Source: Candidatus Ozemibacter sibiricus
GTDB taxonomy: Bacteria > Muiribacteriota > Ozemobacteria > Ozemobacterales > Ozemobacteraceae
DNA: 64,000 nt
Reading direction: 5' to 3'
Assembly: GCA_003327425.1 (NCBI GenBank)
Contig: QOQW01000003.1
Coordinates: 186,001 to 250,000, forward strand
How positions within the stretch are numbered: the stretch's first letter is position 1; each line of letters starts with the position of its first letter. This document shows positions 26,797 through 34,968 of the stretch, one piece after another. Below the pieces are notes generated by a model. That model did no database searches. It saw only the letters and a program-made list of their open reading frames with translations, and had not been told where the DNA came from. A program made the position numbers and the translations under genes.

Positions 26797-26821
26797 GGTG
26801 GCTCATTATAACAGAGCCACC
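26797..26821. repeat. Perfect 8-bp inverted repeat around the TPR-gene -10
   Basis: GGTGGCTC (26797-26804) and GAGCCACC (26814-26821) form a perfect inverted repeat with a 9-nt centre that contains the -10 box of the minus-strand promoter. The geometry suits an operator for a dimeric repressor, or a hairpin. Confidence 0.6.
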
Positions 26822-26833
26822 GACTCCTGCCAA
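26805..26833 (-). promoter_or_regulatory. Strong promoter for TPR / diguanylate cyclase operon
   Basis: On the minus strand TTGGCA (26833-26828) and TATAAT (26810-26805) are 17 nt apart, and the -10 is preceded by TGT (extended -10). The leader to the ATG at 26780 is about 18 nt. Confidence 0.75.
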
Positions 26834-26877
26834 TCATCCAAAGGAGCGTCTGGTCCACGGGAAGGCCTCCTGGGAAC

Positions 26878-26906
26878 TTGCGACAAGCGACCATGGGGAG
26901 TATACT
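26878..26906 (+). promoter_or_regulatory. Promoter for a predicted leaderless mRNA
   Basis: TTGCGA (26878-26883) and TATACT (26901-26906) are 17 nt apart. The ATG at 26914 begins 7 nt after the -10, where transcription should start, so the transcript would have little or no leader. Confidence 0.6.
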
Positions 26907-26913
26907 GCCCGCC

Positions 26914-27273
26914 ATGGACATCCCTCCGGCCTCTCATCCCCAGGCCGCCGCGAAGGCCGAAGAAGCCACCGCCGCGGCGCCGCCGGCGCGCGAGACCAGC
27001 GCCAGCTGGCTGTCGGGGTGGGTGTGCCTGCTCGTCACCGTGTTCCTGGCCGGGGCCACCCTGAACTGCCTGCTGCGCTGGCTCCCCTACGCCTACCCCT
27101 GGGATCTGGGCGGCACCATCCTGTCAGGGCTGCTCACCTGGCTGGCCTACGCCTGGACCCTGTCGGACCGCTCGACGATCCCTGGCGAAAAACGGGGCAC
27201 CGTGGCGCTCACCCTCTGGGTGTTGTGGGCCGTCACCTTCCCGGCCGTGCTCTGGAGCCTGGGGTTCAAATAG
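26914..27273 (+). CDS. Small membrane protein, unknown function
   Basis: This 119-residue protein has an Ala/Pro/Glu-rich N-terminus of about 30 residues and three hydrophobic segments (about residues 33-53, 62-82 and 93-113). No family is recognised. The ATG at 26914 was chosen over one 36 nt upstream because the upstream codon lies between or within the promoter boxes. The gene diverges from the TPR / diguanylate cyclase operon with 133 nt between the starts. It faces the chemoreceptor gene tail to tail. A role with either neighbour is possible but not shown. Confidence 0.6.
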   Translation: MDIPPASHPQAAAKAEEATAAAPPARETSASWLSGWVCLLVTVFLAGATLNCLLRWLPYAYPWDLGGTILSGLLTWLAYAWTLSDRSTIPGEKRGTVALTLWVLWAVTFPAVLWSLGFK

Positions 27274-27321
27274 CCAGCGACCCCGCCCTTGCGGCGAAGC
27301 CGCCATCGCCGGCCGCCACTG

Positions 27322-27357
27322 ACCGCAGGGCCTGACCGGGCGGTACGGGTTTGTTTT
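27322..27357 (+). terminator. Weak terminator-like element between convergent genes
   Basis: ACCGC (27322-27326) pairs with GCGGT (27340-27344) and is followed by a T-rich tract at 27350-27357. The stem is only 5 bp with a 13-nt loop. A small GCGGC/GCCGC hairpin lies just upstream at 27291-27303. The rest of the 194-nt gap shows nothing. Confidence 0.25.
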
Positions 27358-27467
27358 CCCCTGTTCGCCGCGGGAGTGAACGCCGAACCCACTGGGCACC
27401 GACCACGGGAGCGCCAGGATGGGCGGAGGCCCGACCAGGCGGCGGCTGCCGTTCCGCGCGGGGCGGT

Positions 27468-29204
27468 TCAGCGGGAGGGGCCGCTCCCTTTCTTGCTGAT
27501 CGTGAAGCGGGAGACCAGCGACTGCAGTTCATCGGCCAGGCTGGCCAGATCTTCGGTCGAGCTGGAGATCTGCGACACGGTGGTCGTCTGCTGTTCGACC
27601 GCCGTCGCCACCACGGCGGTCCGTTCGGAGGTCTGCTTGGTCAGCTTGGTGATGTCTTCGATGGTCCGGGACATGACCATCGACCCGTGGGACTGCTCGG
27701 CCGAGATCTTGCTGATGTCCTTGATCTTCTGGTTGACGTTCTCGATGTTGGAAATGATGTTGTCGAGGCCGTTGCTGACCTCGCGGATGATCCGGATGCC
27801 TTCGTCGACGCGGGAGCGCCCCATCTGCATCGAATCGACGGCATTCTGGGTCTTGGTCAGGATGTTCTCGATGCGGGTGCCGATGGCCTCGGCGGCTTCG
27901 GCCGATTCCTCGGCGAGCTTGCGCACCTCATCGGCGACGACGGTGAAGCCCTTGCCCTGCTCGCCGGCGCGCGCCGCCTCGATGGCGGCGTTCAGGGCCA
28001 GCAGGTTGGTCTGACTGGCGATCGCGGTGATCGTGTTGACGATCTCGTTGATCTGCATCGAGGCGGAACTGAGGTCGACGATGACCTGGGTGGCCATGTC
28101 GACCGACTCCTTGATCTTGCCGATCATCTCGACCGATTTCTTGACGGTCTTGCCGCCGGCCGCCGCCGCCTCGGAAGTGGTATTGGCCGCGACGACGGCG
28201 GTTTCGGCGAGCGAGGCCACCTTCTGGGCCGAGACGGCGAACGCCTCGACCGAATTCGAGGTCTTTTCGAGATTGTTCGAAACTTCATTGGCCGAGGCGT
28301 TGATCTCATTGACGTTCTTGGAGATGTCGAGGAGGGTGGCCGCCGACTGGACCGAGGCGGAACTGAGCTGCTGCGAGCTGGTGGCCAGATCATGGCTGGT
28401 GGTGATGACCTTGGCAATCATCTGGCAGATGCCGGAGAGCATGCGATTGAAGCTCTCGGCGAGGCGGCCGAACTCGTCTTCGGTGGCCAGCTCGATGCGC
28501 GTCTCCAGCATGCCCCGTTCGGCCTCGCTCATCGATTGGGTGATCTTCTCGAGGGGCCCGGAGATGCCGGTCGAGATGAACCAGGTGAAGCCGATGCCGA
28601 ACAGGATGACGCCGACGGGCAGGACTTTCATGACCGTGCCCAGCACCGCGAACATCGATTTCAGGTCGTTCTCGATCCGGCGGCCCTCGGTGTTCTTGAA
28701 GTATTCCCCCACGCTCTGGGCGGTGCCCTGCAGGCTCTCGAGCTTCTCACGGATGCTGGTGGCGGCTTCGGCGAACTGGGCGGGGGTCGGCGCGACCTCT
28801 TTTTTGAGGAGCCCGTCGCACAGGGAGAACAGCTCCTCCATGGCGGCCTCGCCCGCCTCGACGACCTGCAGGACCGGCCGTCCCCTGGTCGCCATCCGCT
28901 TGTTGATCTCGTCACGGATGCCGGCCAGATTGGCCCCGGCGCGGTCCCGGGCATCGTCGTAGGCTTTCTGGAGGTCGTCGTTCTTGCCCTGGATGGCCAG
29001 TTGCAGAGCGGTCAGGCCCACCGTGTTGACATCCGATGACCATTGCTGGACCTTGTTCAGGATGGGCAGCTGGGCTTCCTGCAGGAAGTCGATCTCGGTC
29101 TTGAGGCGGTTCAGCAGATAGCCGGCGACGCCGACCACCGCCAGGCAGATGACCAGGATGGCGAAAAAGCCAGCCATGATCTTCTTGCTGATCGACAGTT
29201 TCAT
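27468..29204 (-). CDS. Methyl-accepting chemotaxis protein
   Basis: The 578-residue chemoreceptor has a membrane segment at about residues 10-32, a helical periplasmic sensor of about 150 residues (probably a four-helix bundle), a second membrane segment near 195-215, HAMP to about 265 and a long signalling coiled coil. The hairpin tip is clear around residues 400-440 (I-A-S-Q-T-N-L-L-A-L-N-A-A-I-E-A-A-R-A-G-E). It would signal to CheA/CheW, which are not in this window. The ATG at 29204 has AGGAG 8 nt upstream and overlaps the dGTPase stop by 4 nt. The target may be flagella or T4P. Confidence 0.93.
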   Translation of the reverse strand: MKLSISKKIMAGFFAILVICLAVVGVAGYLLNRLKTEIDFLQEAQLPILNKVQQWSSDVNTVGLTALQLAIQGKNDDLQKAYDDARDRAGANLAGIRDEINKRMATRGRPVLQVVEAGEAAMEELFSLCDGLLKKEVAPTPAQFAEAATSIREKLESLQGTAQSVGEYFKNTEGRRIENDLKSMFAVLGTVMKVLPVGVILFGIGFTWFISTGISGPLEKITQSMSEAERGMLETRIELATEDEFGRLAESFNRMLSGICQMIAKVITTSHDLATSSQQLSSASVQSAATLLDISKNVNEINASANEVSNNLEKTSNSVEAFAVSAQKVASLAETAVVAANTTSEAAAAGGKTVKKSVEMIGKIKESVDMATQVIVDLSSASMQINEIVNTITAIASQTNLLALNAAIEAARAGEQGKGFTVVADEVRKLAEESAEAAEAIGTRIENILTKTQNAVDSMQMGRSRVDEGIRIIREVSNGLDNIISNIENVNQKIKDISKISAEQSHGSMVMSRTIEDITKLTKQTSERTAVVATAVEQQTTTVSQISSSTEDLASLADELQSLVSRFTISKKGSGPSR

Positions 29205-30304
29205 GCCGAGCGCTCCTGGGAGCGGCCGCAAGTTCCGGGGAGTTCGGGGGCGAAATGCGGGACGAACAGTTCCTTGAAGACCCGGATGGCGTATTCATCG
29301 GTCATCGAGGCGAGATAATCGACCAGGGTCCGCCGCAGGGACTGGCCGGCCGGCGGCGGATGATGCAGGCGGGCCAGCAGATCGTCGGGATGGTCGAGGA
29401 ACCAGCGCGCCAGCTGGCGCAGCAGCGCTTTCGCCTTGCCGGTCGCCCCATCGCCTTCGGCCCGGGGATAGACCTGACCGTAGAGGAAGTCGCGCAGCTC
29501 TTCCGTAGCTTCCTGCACGGGCGGGCTCATGACGATGCCGGGGGCCTCGGCACTGGCGGTCACGATGTCCATGACCATGTGGTGGATGCGTTGGGAGTGC
29601 CGCTCCCCCAGCAACCGCACCGGCCCGGCCGGCAGGTCGGCGAGGGCGATGACCCCGGCCCGGATGGCATCGTCGATGTCATGGTTGATGTAGGCCACCA
29701 GATCGGCCAGCCGGACGACCTGCCCCTCGAGCGTGGCCGGGGCGTCGGGGCCGCCGGTGGCCGCGCCCTTCCGGCCCTTGCTGTGCCGGGCGATGCCGTC
29801 GAGGACCTCGGCGGTGAGGTTCAGGCCTTTCCCCCCTTTTTCGAGGCAGGTCACCACCCGGACGCTGTGCTGGGCATGGTGGAAGCCTTCTTCGGCGATC
29901 TCAGCCAGGACCTCCTCGCCGGCGTGGCCGAACGGGGTGTGCCCCAGATCGTGGCCGAGGGCGATGGCTTCGGTCAGGTCCTCGTTGAGGCGCAGGCAGC
30001 GGGCGATGCTGCGCGCGATGCCGACCACCTCGAGGGTGTGGGTGAGGCGGGTGCGGAAATGGTCGTTGGTCGGCGAGAGGAAGACCTGGGTCTTGTGCTT
30101 GAGACGGCGGAAGGCCTCGCTGTGGAGGATCCTGTCCATGTCGCGCTGGAAGCAGGTGCGGATGAAGCACTCCTGCTCGGGCACCGCGCGGCCGCGACTC
30201 TGGCTGGCCCGACAGGCCCGGGGACTGAGACGGCGATCTTCCTCGGCCTCGAAGGCCTTCCGGAGCGTGGCGTCGGTGATGGAATGATGGACAGGATGCG
30301 TCAC
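29201..30304 (-). CDS. dgt: dGTP triphosphohydrolase-like HD protein
   Basis: This 367-residue HD-domain enzyme has F-R-R-L-K-H-K-T-Q-V near residues 65-74, R-L-T-H-T (His89) and G-H-D-L-G-H-T-P-F-G-H (His118/Asp119), the hallmarks of deoxyguanosinetriphosphate triphosphohydrolase (Dgt). It cleaves dNTPs to nucleoside and triphosphate. The start is taken as GTG at 30304, which overlaps the preceding stop codon in GTGA; the longer open frame upstream is antiparallel noise. Translational coupling to the nucleoside phosphorylase makes a joint deoxynucleotide-degradation step likely. An insertion rich in Lys/Gly near 165-180 is unremarkable. Confidence 0.88.
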   Translation of the reverse strand: MTHPVHHSITDATLRKAFEAEEDRRLSPRACRASQSRGRAVPEQECFIRTCFQRDMDRILHSEAFRRLKHKTQVFLSPTNDHFRTRLTHTLEVVGIARSIARCLRLNEDLTEAIALGHDLGHTPFGHAGEEVLAEIAEEGFHHAQHSVRVVTCLEKGGKGLNLTAEVLDGIARHSKGRKGAATGGPDAPATLEGQVVRLADLVAYINHDIDDAIRAGVIALADLPAGPVRLLGERHSQRIHHMVMDIVTASAEAPGIVMSPPVQEATEELRDFLYGQVYPRAEGDGATGKAKALLRQLARWFLDHPDDLLARLHHPPPAGQSLRRTLVDYLASMTDEYAIRVFKELFVPHFAPELPGTCGRSQERSA

Positions 30305-31605
30305 GAAACGATATCGAGGATCAACGGCTGCGCCGCCACCGGCTGGTCGGACAAGCGGTAGGCGGCCTGGAGTCGACGCATGGCCGCTGCGTTGTCCCGG
30401 GCGGGGTCGACATGGACCTCGGCCAGGACCTCTCCGGCCTGCACGGCATCGCCGACCTTCTTGAGCAGGTGGAACCCGACGGCGGGGTCGATGACCGCCT
30501 CTTTGGTCTCGCGGCCGGCCCCCAGCATCATGGCCGCCAGCCCCACCTCTTCGCATTCGATCCGGGCAACGTAGCCGGAACGATCAGCGACCAGGGGCAG
30601 GACGGCCTTGGCGGTCGGCAACCGCGCGGGATTCTCGACCAGAGCGGGGTCGCCGCCCTGGTTCCGGACCATGGCGACGAAGACCTCCCAGGCCTTCCCG
30701 GAGCGGATCGCCTGCTCGACCCGGCTGGCCGCTTCGGCCTGGGGCAGGCGGCGGTCCTGGGCGAGGAGGGCTTCCTGGGCCAGGGCCTTGACCAGGGCGA
30801 CCAGATCGGCCGGGCCTTCCCCGCGCAGGGTGGCGATGGCCTCCTTGACCTCGAGGGCGTTGCCGATCATGCGGCCGAGCGGTTCATCCATGTTGGAGAG
30901 GACGGCCGCCACCTGGCGACCGGCCTGCTTCCCGATCTTGACCATGAGCCGGGCCAGTTCGCGCGCTTCGGCCAGGGTCTTCATGAACGCCCCCGACCCC
31001 ACCTTGACATCGAGGATGAGCGCCTTGTTCTGGACGGCCAGTTTCTTGGACATGATCGACGCCGCGATCAAGGGGATGGAATCGACGGTGGCGGTCACAT
31101 CGCGCAGGGCGTAGATCTTCTTGTCGGCCGGCACGAGGGTGGGCGTCTGGCCGATGATGGCGATCCCGATGCGGTTGACCGCCTCGACGAAGGCGGCCGG
31201 GCTCAGATCGCACGAGAACCCGGCGATGCTCTCGAGCTTGTCGATGGTGCCGCCGGTGTGGCCGAGGCCTCGGCCCGACAGCTTGGCCACCTTGAGCCCG
31301 AGCGCCGCCAGGACGGGCCCCAGCACGAGGCTGGTCTTGTCGCCCACCCCGCCGGTCGAGTGCTTGTCGACGGTGAAGCCCTCGATGCCGCGCAGCTCGA
31401 CCTGATCGCCGCTGAGGCGCATGGCATCGGTCAGCCAGAAGGTCTCCTGCTCGTCCATGCCTCGCAGGAAGACGGCCATCAGGAAGGCGGCCATCTGGTA
31501 ATCGGGCAGGGTTCCGGCCACGAAGGCATCGATGACGTAGCGAACCTCGGCCTCTTGCAGTTTCAGCCCGTCGCGTTTCCGTTTGATGATCTCATACGCT
31601 CGCAT
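30301..31605 (-). CDS. pdp: Pyrimidine-nucleoside (thymidine) phosphorylase
   Basis: The 434-residue enzyme carries the family signature K-H-S-T-G-G-V-G-D-K-T-S near residue 80 and K-L-S-G-R-G-L-G-H-T-G-G-T near 108-120. A C-terminal PYNP domain with G-Y-V follows. It cleaves thymidine, uridine or deoxyuridine with phosphate. The length fits the broad-specificity Pdp group of bacteria such as Bacillus as well as DeoA, so substrate choice is uncertain. It is followed by dgt with a 4-nt GTGA overlap and then by a chemoreceptor gene, giving a nucleoside-linked operon. Confidence 0.92.
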   Translation of the reverse strand: MRAYEIIKRKRDGLKLQEAEVRYVIDAFVAGTLPDYQMAAFLMAVFLRGMDEQETFWLTDAMRLSGDQVELRGIEGFTVDKHSTGGVGDKTSLVLGPVLAALGLKVAKLSGRGLGHTGGTIDKLESIAGFSCDLSPAAFVEAVNRIGIAIIGQTPTLVPADKKIYALRDVTATVDSIPLIAASIMSKKLAVQNKALILDVKVGSGAFMKTLAEARELARLMVKIGKQAGRQVAAVLSNMDEPLGRMIGNALEVKEAIATLRGEGPADLVALVKALAQEALLAQDRRLPQAEAASRVEQAIRSGKAWEVFVAMVRNQGGDPALVENPARLPTAKAVLPLVADRSGYVARIECEEVGLAAMMLGAGRETKEAVIDPAVGFHLLKKVGDAVQAGEVLAEVHVDPARDNAAAMRRLQAAYRLSDQPVAAQPLILDIVS

Positions 31606-31644
31606 CGATGCACCTCCTGCCGGTCGAGGCCGGGTAGTCGTCGG

Positions 31645-31842
31645 TCAGCGCTTGATGCGCAGGAGCCGGATGTTGTTGACCATGTAGCACTTCTCGTGCA
31701 CCGGGCAGTCGAAGCATTTCTGCTGCTGCTCGGGCCGGTCGATCTTCATCGATTCGAACGTCATGCCCGTGGTGGCCCACTTTCCGTAGTAGTCGGTACC
31801 GAAGCACTTGGGCATGGAAACCTGGGGAGTGGGAAGGGACAT
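31645..31842 (-). CDS. 65-residue cysteine-containing protein
   Basis: This short protein of unknown function contains Cys13 and a C-F-D-C-P-V-H-E-K-C cluster (Cys43, Cys46, Cys52). The spacing could bind zinc or an Fe-S cluster. A good Shine-Dalgarno, AGGAG 8 nt before the ATG, supports expression. It lies between the pdp-dgt-chemoreceptor operon and the divergent radical SAM cluster, about 195 nt from the first radical SAM start. Whether it belongs to either is unknown. The spaced cysteines and the Shine-Dalgarno argue against a chance reading frame. Confidence 0.6.
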   Translation of the reverse strand: MSLPTPQVSMPKCFGTDYYGKWATTGMTFESMKIDRPEQQQKCFDCPVHEKCYMVNNIRLLRIKR

Positions 31843-32036
31843 GGTGGTATCTCCTGAATCGTTGGCGTTGAAGATATCGTGACTGGGGGGCCGACCGGCG
31901 GGCCGGACCGGCGGCCGGCGGTTGGCATCCCCGGTCGCCTACTATACACCAGATTCCCTCCCCAGGAAAAGTGCCGCCGGCAGGATTCCTGGTGTATCAT
32001 GCCTCCGAACCGCACTGCGGTTGGGAGAATGTCCCC
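31843..32036. promoter_or_regulatory. Divergent intergenic region with -10-like boxes on both strands
   Basis: A minus-strand TATAGT (31946-31941), with a poor -35 (TTTCCT) 17 nt upstream, could serve the 65-residue gene. A plus-strand TATCAT (31995-32000) lies about 37 nt before the radical SAM start and has no recognisable -35. This may point to an activator-dependent promoter for the cluster. Purine- and pyrimidine-rich tracts at 31880-31935 show no clear symmetry. Confidence 0.35.
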
Positions 32037-33467
32037 GTGCGACCCGATCGGCCCTACACCTACCTATCCACGACCACCGGCATGTGCCGGGCCTGCCGTG
32101 ATCTCGTCACCGCGCGGCTGATCGAGCGCGGGGGCGCGGTCTTCCAGCAGAACCTGTGCCCGCGGTGTGGGCTCTCCGAGGCCCTGGTCGCCGAGGACTT
32201 CGCGTGGTATGCCCGGACGCTGGCCACCGTCGTCCGGCTGCATCCGCCCCGCCAGGAAGGCCATCCCGTCCAGCTGGGCTGTCCACACGACTGCGGCCCC
32301 TGCGCCTTCCACGCCGGCACCTGCCACCTGCCCGTGTTTTCCATCACCAACGCCTGCGAACTGGCCTGCCCGATTTGCTTCACCTTCAACCGTCCCGACC
32401 GGCTCTACCACATGGAACGAGAGGAACTGGCCGTCCTGCTCGACCGGCTGCTGGCCCGCACCGGACCGGTCGACCTGATCAACCTCACCGGCGGCGAACC
32501 ATTCCTGCATCCGCGCCTGTTCGACCTCATCGCCGAGGCGACCGCCCGCCCGGAGATCGGTCGCATCACCGTCAATACCAACGGCCTCCGCCTGGCTCGG
32601 GAACCGGACCTGGCCAGGCGTCTGGCCGACCTGGGAGCCTATGTCATCCTGTCGTTCGACACCTTCGAGCCGGCCACCTCGATCCGGATTCATGGGCGCG
32701 ACCTCGTGGCCGCGAAACGGCAGGCCCTCGACGCCCTGCAGGCGGCCGGCGTGGGCGTGACCCTGCTGCACGTCCTGATTCCCGGGCTCAACGAGCGGGA
32801 GTTCGGGCCCCTGCTCGACCTGGCCCTGGCCACTCCCGTGGTCCGCAGCATCACGGTCCAGACCATGACCTACACGGGAGCCGGCGGGGGCGCCTTCGCG
32901 CCGCGCACCCATCTACCCCTCGACCGCGCCGCCCGCCTCATCGAAGAGGCCACCGGCGGCCGCCTCCGCCGCGCCTTCTTCCGGCCCCTGCCGACGGCGC
33001 ATCCCCTGTGCTACCAGATCGCCTATGCCTTCAAAGCCGGCGACCGTCTGTTCGATTTCGGCGAGGTCTTTTCGCCCGATGAGTTCGAGCGTCTCCTGGG
33101 TCCGGGCTACCTGATGCGCCCGACCGACGACACCGCCGATCTCTTCCAGGACGCGCTCAACCGGCTCTGGGCCAGGAACGGCGATCCGGCCCTGCTGGCC
33201 AGCTTCCGTCGGACCATCGACGCTCTCTTCCCCCCGAGCGGCCCCCGCCTGACGCCGGCCCAACGGCAGAAGATCGGGGAAGCCCAGGTGCTGACCGTCT
33301 ATCTGCACGCCCATATGGACGAAGACAATTTCGATGTGGCGCGGGTCTCGACCTGCCCCGACCAGGTTCCCGACTCGGCCGGCCGCTTGATTCCCGCCTG
33401 TGCGTACAACCTCTTCTATCGCCGGCAGGATCCCCGGTTCTGGCATGGAAAGGATGCCCCCTCATGA
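32037..33467 (+). CDS. Radical SAM protein, Tes/GDGT-MAS-like family, copy 1
   Basis: The product is about 476 residues. Its layout matches that of archaeal tetraether synthase-type radical SAM enzymes: an N-terminal metal-binding C-R-A-C ... C-P-R-C pair, a C-P-H-D-C-G-P-C motif, the radical SAM C-x3-C-x2-C (C-E-L-A-C-P-I-C), G-G-E-P, and a C-terminal H-M-D ... F-D-V-A-R-V ... C ... P-A-C-A-Y-N signature. In the P-L-P-C-S-H-P motif of its neighbour it reads P-L-P-T-A-H-P, so one probable cluster ligand is missing. The GTG at 32037 is preferred (GGGAG 9 nt upstream); an in-frame GTG at 31971 is possible. It overlaps copy 2 by 4 nt. Family members join or methylate unactivated sp3 carbons of lipids; the substrate here is inferred only. 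Confidence 0.75.
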   Translation: MRPDRPYTYLSTTTGMCRACRDLVTARLIERGGAVFQQNLCPRCGLSEALVAEDFAWYARTLATVVRLHPPRQEGHPVQLGCPHDCGPCAFHAGTCHLPVFSITNACELACPICFTFNRPDRLYHMEREELAVLLDRLLARTGPVDLINLTGGEPFLHPRLFDLIAEATARPEIGRITVNTNGLRLAREPDLARRLADLGAYVILSFDTFEPATSIRIHGRDLVAAKRQALDALQAAGVGVTLLHVLIPGLNEREFGPLLDLALATPVVRSITVQTMTYTGAGGGAFAPRTHLPLDRAARLIEEATGGRLRRAFFRPLPTAHPLCYQIAYAFKAGDRLFDFGEVFSPDEFERLLGPGYLMRPTDDTADLFQDALNRLWARNGDPALLASFRRTIDALFPPSGPRLTPAQRQKIGEAQVLTVYLHAHMDEDNFDVARVSTCPDQVPDSAGRLIPACAYNLFYRRQDPRFWHGKDAPS

Positions 33468-34885
33468 CCGGCCCGTCCCTCCCCCCGCTCGGTCAGTTGA
33501 CCGTCACCCGTTCGGTCTGCGCGACCTGCCGCCGTCTCGTCCAGGCCCGAGTCGTGCGACGCGTCGATGGCATCTGGTTCGAAAAGTTCTGCCCCGACCA
33601 CGGCCGGCAGGACGTCAAAGTCGCCGATGATGCCGAAGCCTACCTCGACGCCCACCGGTACCATCGCGTGGCCTCGCGCCCGCTGGAGTTCGCCACCGCC
33701 TGGCGCGGCCGATGTCCTGACGATTGCGGGCTCTGTCCCGAGCATGAACAGCATGTCTGCATGCCGATCATCGAAATCACCGATCACTGCGACATGCACT
33801 GCCCCATTTGCCTGGTACAGAACGCCAACTCATGGCACATGACCCGGGCCGAGCTCGAACGGCTCCTCGACCGCCTCATCGCGGCCGAGGAACGCATCGA
33901 TGTCGTCAACCTCTCCGGCGGCGAACCCACCTGTCATCCGCAGTTCCGAGAGATGGTCGAAGCCTGCCTGGCCCGCCCCGAGATCTTGCGGGTCAGCGTC
34001 TCGACCAACGGCCGCCATCTGGTCGGCGACGACGCGCTGCTGCGCTTCCTGGCCGAGCGCCGGGTGGTGGTCAGCCTGCAGTTCGACGGGACGGAACCAG
34101 GCTACCGGCAGGCGCTGCGCGGCTGCCGCGACGCTCGCCTCGACCTGCTCGACCGCCTGACCGCGCTCGAGGCCCCTTGCTCGCTCACCTTCACCCTGGC
34201 CCCGGCCGCCCCCGAGGCCGCCCTGGCCGAAGCGGTCGAAGCCCTGTTCACCCGCCCCAACGTGCTCAGCCTGATGATCCAGCCGGCGGCCTATGTCGGC
34301 CGCGGCCAGCGCTTCGGCGCCACCCAGAGCCGACGGATCTTCATGCCTGAGGCGATCGACCGGGTGGCTCGCGCCTCGCGCGGCCGCGTTCGGCCGGGCA
34401 ATTTCTCGCCCCTGCCGTGCAGCCACCCGAACTGTTTCTCGCTGTCGTTCTTCCTGCGAGCCCCTGATGGCACCTTCGTCTCTCTGAAGGAGCTGTTCGC
34501 GATGGAAACCTACCTCGATCTCATCCGCAATCGCACGCTGTTCGGCACCGACCCCGAGAATTTCGGGAAGATCGAAGCGGCGGTCTACGACCTGTGGTCG
34601 GGCCCGGCCGCGCTCGCCCCCGATTCCGAAAAGGCCCTGGGCGCGGTCCGCCGGCTGCTGCGCCAGGTCCAGTCCTCCTGCCCTGGTGGCTGCTTCGAGC
34701 CGGCTCATCTGCTGGCGGTCGCCGAACGCCAGGTCAAATCCATCTTCGTCCATGCCTTCATGGACCCAGGGACCTTCGATCTGACGCGGGTCCGGAAATG
34801 CTGCCAGGTCTACCCGTTGCGAGACGGCCGATTCGTCCCCGCCTGCGTCTACAACGTGCGCGGCCGGTCCGCCCCGGCCGCCTGA
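33464..34885 (+). CDS. Radical SAM protein, Tes/GDGT-MAS-like family, copy 2
   Basis: This 473-residue paralogue of the preceding protein shares the same order of motifs. An N-terminal C-A-T-C ... C-P-D-H-G pair is followed by C-P-D-D-C-G-L-C-P-E-H and the radical SAM motif C-D-M-H-C-P-I-C. G-G-E-P, P-L-P-C-S-H-P-N-C and a C-terminal F-M-D-P-G-T-F-D-L-T-R-V ... C ... P-A-C-V-Y-N complete the series. All expected cysteines of the family look present, so it may carry several Fe-S clusters. In archaea such enzymes couple two lipid tails; bacterial relatives include proposed membrane-spanning-lipid synthases. It starts inside the previous stop (ATGA). The family resemblance is from motif memory, not from a search. 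Confidence 0.78.
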   Translation: MTGPSLPPLGQLTVTRSVCATCRRLVQARVVRRVDGIWFEKFCPDHGRQDVKVADDAEAYLDAHRYHRVASRPLEFATAWRGRCPDDCGLCPEHEQHVCMPIIEITDHCDMHCPICLVQNANSWHMTRAELERLLDRLIAAEERIDVVNLSGGEPTCHPQFREMVEACLARPEILRVSVSTNGRHLVGDDALLRFLAERRVVVSLQFDGTEPGYRQALRGCRDARLDLLDRLTALEAPCSLTFTLAPAAPEAALAEAVEALFTRPNVLSLMIQPAAYVGRGQRFGATQSRRIFMPEAIDRVARASRGRVRPGNFSPLPCSHPNCFSLSFFLRAPDGTFVSLKELFAMETYLDLIRNRTLFGTDPENFGKIEAAVYDLWSGPAALAPDSEKALGAVRRLLRQVQSSCPGGCFEPAHLLAVAERQVKSIFVHAFMDPGTFDLTRVRKCCQVYPLRDGRFVPACVYNVRGRSAPAA

Positions 34886-34908
34886 GTCCACACGCCAGCC
34901 AGGCACGC

Positions 34909-34938
34909 TGGGCAGGGCCGCGTCGGTTCGGGTATACT
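34909..34938 (+). promoter_or_regulatory. Possible internal promoter before the FabG-like gene
   Basis: TATACT (34933-34938) has TGGGCA (34909-34914) 18 nt upstream. The leader to the ATG at 34969 is about 24 nt and includes AGGAGG (34956-34961). Confidence 0.45.
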
Positions 34939-34968
34939 CTCCCCTGAATCCAGCCAGGAGGCGCCAGG

